A DNA stretch of 64,000 nt from Hippopus hippopus (Eukaryota > Mollusca > Bivalvia > Cardiida > Cardiidae): NCBI GenBank assembly GCA_946811185.2, contig OX328112.1:11247215-11311214 (forward strand), written 5' to 3'. This document shows, one piece after another, positions 60,066 to 64,000 of this stretch. Both the position numbers and the translations under genes were made by a program. A model generated the notes under the pieces. That model made no database searches, was not told the origin of the DNA, and saw only the letters and a program-made list of their open reading frames with translations. Position 1 is the first letter of the stretch. Each line of letters begins with the position of its first letter.

Positions 60066-62309
60066 TAGCCTGTGCAACTAAAGAAAGATCTCGTTTCTTC
60101 TCAGCATTTTCCATGTCATTATCCGCTGCTTCATTCAGTGACTTGATGTCCTTTTGTAGCTGAAGTTTTTTCAGTTTTAAAGCCTCAACTTCATCCTCTA
60201 CAAGTTTTCTTTTTTCAGACTTTTTTCTCTTACTTTCCTCAAGCTTTTGCTTATCGAGGAAACTGTGATATGCCTGTCTAGCATGCTGTGAAGATTGAAG
60301 CAACTCCTTAGTAATAACTACACCCCTGATGCCACCTACATGATTTAAGTAATCTTTAATTACTCTTCTGGCAACTAAACTATTTTTGAAAGGTTAACTT
60401 CACTGACTTCCTTATTGATTGAAAACCCTCTTTCTACGGTGGCTTGGCCATGTGACAATAGCAGAAGAACAGAAATCACTGACCAAATCTTTCTGTATTT
60501 CTCCGTATTCATATTATCAAAATAAAATGTATCTAATGATAACCTGTCTTTCTCACTACTATACTTCACAACACCACATCTAACTTCCTGAACAAAGCTG
60601 TCATATTGATCCTGAATTTCATCACAACTGTTAATATCAATTTGCTTTGATGAAACTAGTAACCTAAGAATTCTTTTGAACCTGTCTGAGCATGTGTCTG
60701 AGTGTAAATACATTTCATCTGGATCCAAACAAGCAAGATTTCTAACAAGACTTTTACTCAAAGGAGACTTCAACATCAGCTTCTTAGTAAGTGTTACTAA
60801 TAAAAGCAGACACTCTGATCTGAATTCAAGAACTGCCCGTTCACTAACCTTTTTCTGTGAAATCTGATTTTTCAGTTCTGCATCTGCAACAAATCCTAAC
60901 TCAATTCTGTGGGCTGTTTTCTGGTTCTCTTTCTTTTCAAAATCAACCGAGGTAAGCTTCCCAGAGACCATAATCTCAGATTTTACAAATCGGTTCATAA
61001 TGCTTCTAATCAAAGCTTCAAGCTCTTTATACAGAAATGGAACGAGAGGTTTGTCTGACTGAAATTTCTTCAGAAATTCCTCAACTGGTCTAGCTACTGA
61101 TATGACAAAGGCTAATTTTCCTACAGTAAATGGATCAAAGCATAATTCGACAACAGTTTCATACGACTTTGTTCCTGGATTCTTGGTTTTCTTATTTCGC
61201 ACACTGTCAATGAAACTCAACACATGAGGGAGTACTTGCATGGCCCTTTCACATACCTGAATGTTTTCTACCCAACGATGTGCACAGGCTGCTAATGGAT
61301 ACAAGTTTTGTTTTGTTACAGTCTCATAATCTTCCCTTCTTGCAGGTACATCTTCAAACAGTGTATATAATGCTGACAACTTTGATGTGAGACCCCACCC
61401 TGTTTCTGAAACAGCTGTCTTAAAAGCATTGTGAACTGTGTGGAGTCCACAAGAACCTATATCAAGGAGAGACTTTCCAGTGTCTTCTTGAAGTTTTGCC
61501 TGCAATTTATCGAAAACACTCCAGTTAACATTAGGTCCATCCATTGACAACTGAATGAGTTTTGAGAAACCTAGTCTCCCTTCCACCTTTGATTCAAAAG
61601 CACTCAGTAAATCTGTAGCACAACTGTGTCCAAGAAAATCTGATGTTAGGTATCTTGTGCATACCTTATCATGGTCCCAATGCCGAACTAAAATATCAAG
61701 TTGTTTTTTCTTAATTTCCCGGTTAAGAGACTCATCAAATAGCATCACATAAGGAGAATCTTTTAGCTTGTTTTCTACAAGTCGTGACAAGTACAGAGCT
61801 ATTCCAAAGCAAGTCAAATACATACATTTTGTCTCAGCCAACAGCATTCTTTTTGCAATGTCTGAGTCTGGAAACATTTTTTGGAAAACAAAAACTGAAT
61901 CATTGTTTGAATTAAATGATTGGTTACAGTCTACAGTTTTAAAACACTGCCATATTTCTGCTGTCAACACATCATCTTTCGTGAAAAATACAGATGTACT
62001 GCTAGGTGATTTTGAAGTCGATGTTGAAGGGACAGCAGAAGACTCAGGCCCACCAGAAGTAGAACGTCTGGGCACACCAGATTCTAGAAAAGAATGTAAA
62101 GTGTTTCTAGTTGAAGTACTCTCTACCAATTCTTGATGCTTTTTGCCTTTAAGATGTGACCGTAGAGCAGTTCTTCCCATTGAAGAAATATCAAAACTTT
62201 TCTTGCAAACATTGCAGTAGGCAGTTGTATTAGACTGTCCTCGTTTCAACCAATTTCTAAACTGGTCCTCTTCAAGCCACTTTTCTCTGAAGTGGCAATT
62301 CCCTGGCAT
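59971..62309 (-). pseudogene. hAT-type transposase-like gene with one frameshift
   Basis: A 644-codon frame runs from ATG at 62309 to a stop at 60375. It begins with a C2H2-like finger (C32, C35, H52, H58) of the kind found at the N-terminus of hAT transposases. Candidate catalytic residues are D192 (LFDES) and D257 (SMDGPN), and E626 lies in the hAT dimerisation motif (LSHGQATVERGFS). One missing base in the A run at 60383-60387 (minus strand) causes the stop. The next frame continues without a stop to 59971 through a long Lys/Glu-rich coiled coil. A splice acceptor (TATTTTCAG) directly abuts the ATG, so an untranslated leader exon is likely. No terminal inverted repeat was found on its right side. 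It may be a domesticated gene, a young element, or a sequencing error. Confidence 0.8.
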
Positions 62310-62930
62310 CTGAAAATATGAAGTAACATTTCAATTAATTACAAATGCTTTATATGGTACAAAATTCATCATTCACACAACCTGATAGAAAATCTCATAG
62401 CTTATAATCATATAACACAGCTTGGCTAGAAGATTGGGTCAGTTGTTGTTGTTGTTTTTTTTTTTGTTAAGACTTCATCAACTGAGAACTGGAGTAGGAA
62501 AAGAAGAAAAACAGAAAATTTTCATCATTTTTCACAATTTTTCATCTTTTATAGTCTCAAAAAGCTATCACTGAAGGTGGATTAATACCCCGCAATGAAG
62601 CCTTGTGAAGATTGTGGGGGTATTCACCACCTTTAGTGACAGTTGTAGTTGTTACTTGATCTGCTGATTCATAGTGTACTTAACAAATGTAGCTACTAGC
62701 AATGCCTTTTAAATTAACATGAGTAGTTTATGAAAAATTCTTTTATAATCCATATCAAATACAAATTATCACTAAAGGTGACTAATTACTCCTGCAAATA
62801 AACCTTGCCACAAAAACAGAATAGTACAAGTTTAACCTTGCATTGTGGGGGTAATGGTATTCATATTCAGTGACAAGTTGTAATTGTTATTTGATTTATA
62901 TTATACATATTCCTAGCATATACTTAACTC
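62310..62930. other. Upstream region of the hAT-like gene
   Basis: Contains two partly matching segments around 'attgtgggggtattcac' (62600-62640 and 62830-62875) with inverted 'cactgaaggtgg / ccacctttagtg' ends. No gene or leader exon could be placed. Confidence 0.45.
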
Positions 62931-62933
62931 ATT

Positions 62934-63151
62934 ACCAAATGACAAAATTTTAGGTTTGTCCAAATCGAAAGCATTTGCAGATGACAAAACAAAAGTAACT
63001 GAAAATCCGAAATTTATTTTGTGAAGGGTAGAAAACATTGTGGGAAAAGGAGAAAATGCTGGTTACCAGCATTTTCTCCTTTTCCCACAATGTTTACTAA
63101 AAGCTTCTTTCTCGTGTCGTCAAAAGTAGGGATTGTGTGGTAATGGGTTAA
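62934..63151. mobile_element. Family A MITE, complete
   Basis: 218 bp, TTAACTCATTACCAAATGAC ... GTGGTAATGGGTTAA, core hairpin near perfect at 63040-63090. Confidence 0.87.
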
Positions 63152-63474
63152 GATATATAGTCATGCCTTTCAAATTAATGTCAACAATTTGTTAACAGTT
63201 TCTCTATCATACATACAAACCAGATAAAGTGGGGGTATTCAACTGTCAGTGACAGCTGCAGTTGTTGCCTGTACTGCTTACTACATGTGCATTGCTCAAC
63301 TGTACCACATGTGAACTATCACAACTTTTAACTCTTTGCATGTAAAATTAGCAGGCTACACCTTCATGTGATTTTTGACCAATCAGAATTCTGGATGTGG
63401 CTGAATTGTGGACTGAATGAAAATCAGTGAAATGGGCTCCAACACCTTACACTGTCTTACAAAATTTAAAACAA

Positions 63475-63480
63475 TTTATT
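63475..63480 (-). terminator. Polyadenylation signal of the right-edge gene
   Basis: TTTATT on the plus strand, AATAAA on the minus strand, just after the stop of the leucine-rich-repeat-like protein. Confidence 0.55.
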
Positions 63481-63502
63481 TTTCTTACTGTAGTTAAAAA
63501 TT

Positions 63503-64000
63503 TTAATCATCAGAGGAGTCTAATTCTGATTCGGATGCTGGATCACTCAAAGCCCACTCAGGCGCAGAATACGACATGTCAATAAATCTCTGTGAAACAA
63601 ATCCGTATTTAACTCTTCTGTACATTTCGTAGAATTCTTCACCCCATTCTACTCCAGCATTTTCATACACATCAGTCCATTCAATGAAATTCCTTCTCCA
63701 AACAGGAGAAAAGTAGAAGGTTTTCAAGAAAGGACAAGAAGATATCACATATAGAACTTCTGACGGCTTTAAGTATGCTGTTCCTTCAACGTCAACAAAT
63801 TCAAGATTTGGCAAACCACTCAGTAATTGAAGAAGTGAAGCTGTCTCATTAATCATTTCCTTGTTTCCCTTTATTTTCAAACGGGTCAGACTAAGTAGTT
63901 GAGACTGGGGTTGTTGAAGGTTGGATAATTTGATTTTCACACCCGTAAAATCTAATTGTACAAGGTGTACTTTATAATTATTTTGTCCTAATTCTCTGTG
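63503..64000 (-). CDS. Leucine-rich-repeat-like protein, terminal exon (partial)
   Basis: The frame is open from the right window edge to a stop at 63503-63505 (165 codons). Leu/Ile spacing such as LLSLTRLKIKGNKEM and LLQLLSGLPNLEFVDVEG resembles irregular F-box-type leucine-rich repeats. The C-terminus is acidic (SESELDSSDD). AATAAA on the minus strand at 63480-63475 lies 23 bp downstream. I do not recognise the family. It is on the same strand as TRAK and may lie inside a TRAK intron. Confidence 0.7.
   Translation of the reverse strand, partial: HRELGQNNYKVHLVQLDFTGVKIKLSNLQQPQSQLLSLTRLKIKGNKEMINETASLLQLLSGLPNLEFVDVEGTAYLKPSEVLYVISSCPFLKTFYFSPVWRRNFIEWTDVYENAGVEWGEEFYEMYRRVKYGFVSQRFIDMSYSAPEWALSDPASESELDSSDD

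Noticed and set aside
61768..62136. 122-codon plus-strand frame
   Set aside because: Antisense to the hAT-like coding region; no independent evidence.
58466..62309. Hat terminus at 58466 as the left end of the hAT-like gene
   Set aside because: No inverse CAGGGTTCCC terminus is found to the right up to 64000, so linkage is unsupported.

Overview
The window looks like genomic DNA of an animal, most likely a heterodont bivalve mollusc. Genes are split by GT-AG introns, base composition is AT-rich, and introns and spacers are packed with short hairpin transposons, tRNA-headed SINEs and arrays rich in 'gtccgtccg' of the kind common in clams and mussels. The species assignment is inference; no database search was possible.

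Layout. (1) 298-23718, plus strand: the 3' 17 exons of an NBR1-type selective-autophagy receptor. All splice phases agree over 1,161 codons. The exons carry a ZZ zinc finger, a basic coiled coil, the four-tryptophan (FW) domain, an LC3-interacting motif, an amphipathic helix and a C-terminal UBA. The PB1 exons lie left of the window. (2) About 23.8-41.7 kb: intergenic, no supported gene. It holds hairpin MITEs, a 2.1 kb tandem array, two SINEs and a three-level nest of insertions including a probable solo LTR. (3) 41724-57964, minus strand: 11 exons (767 codons) of a TRAK/Milton kinesin adaptor for mitochondrial transport, convergent with NBR1. Its first exons were not found. (4) 59971-62309, minus strand: a hAT-type transposase-like gene with an unusual C-terminal coiled coil, broken by one single-base frameshift. 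Part of its 3' end is duplicated just downstream. (5) 63503-64000, minus strand: the terminal exon of an unidentified leucine-rich-repeat-like protein running off the right edge.

Mobile DNA dominates. One palindromic MITE family of about 228 bp (called A here) with TTAA target duplications occurs roughly 40 times or more. Smaller families (B to K) recur in both gene regions. Several nested insertions give clean before/after evidence for family boundaries and relative age. No prokaryotic operon, CRISPR array or rRNA is present, and I saw no intact tRNA gene. NBR1 (autophagy) and TRAK (mitochondrial transport) do not form a pathway unit; their neighbourhood looks incidental.
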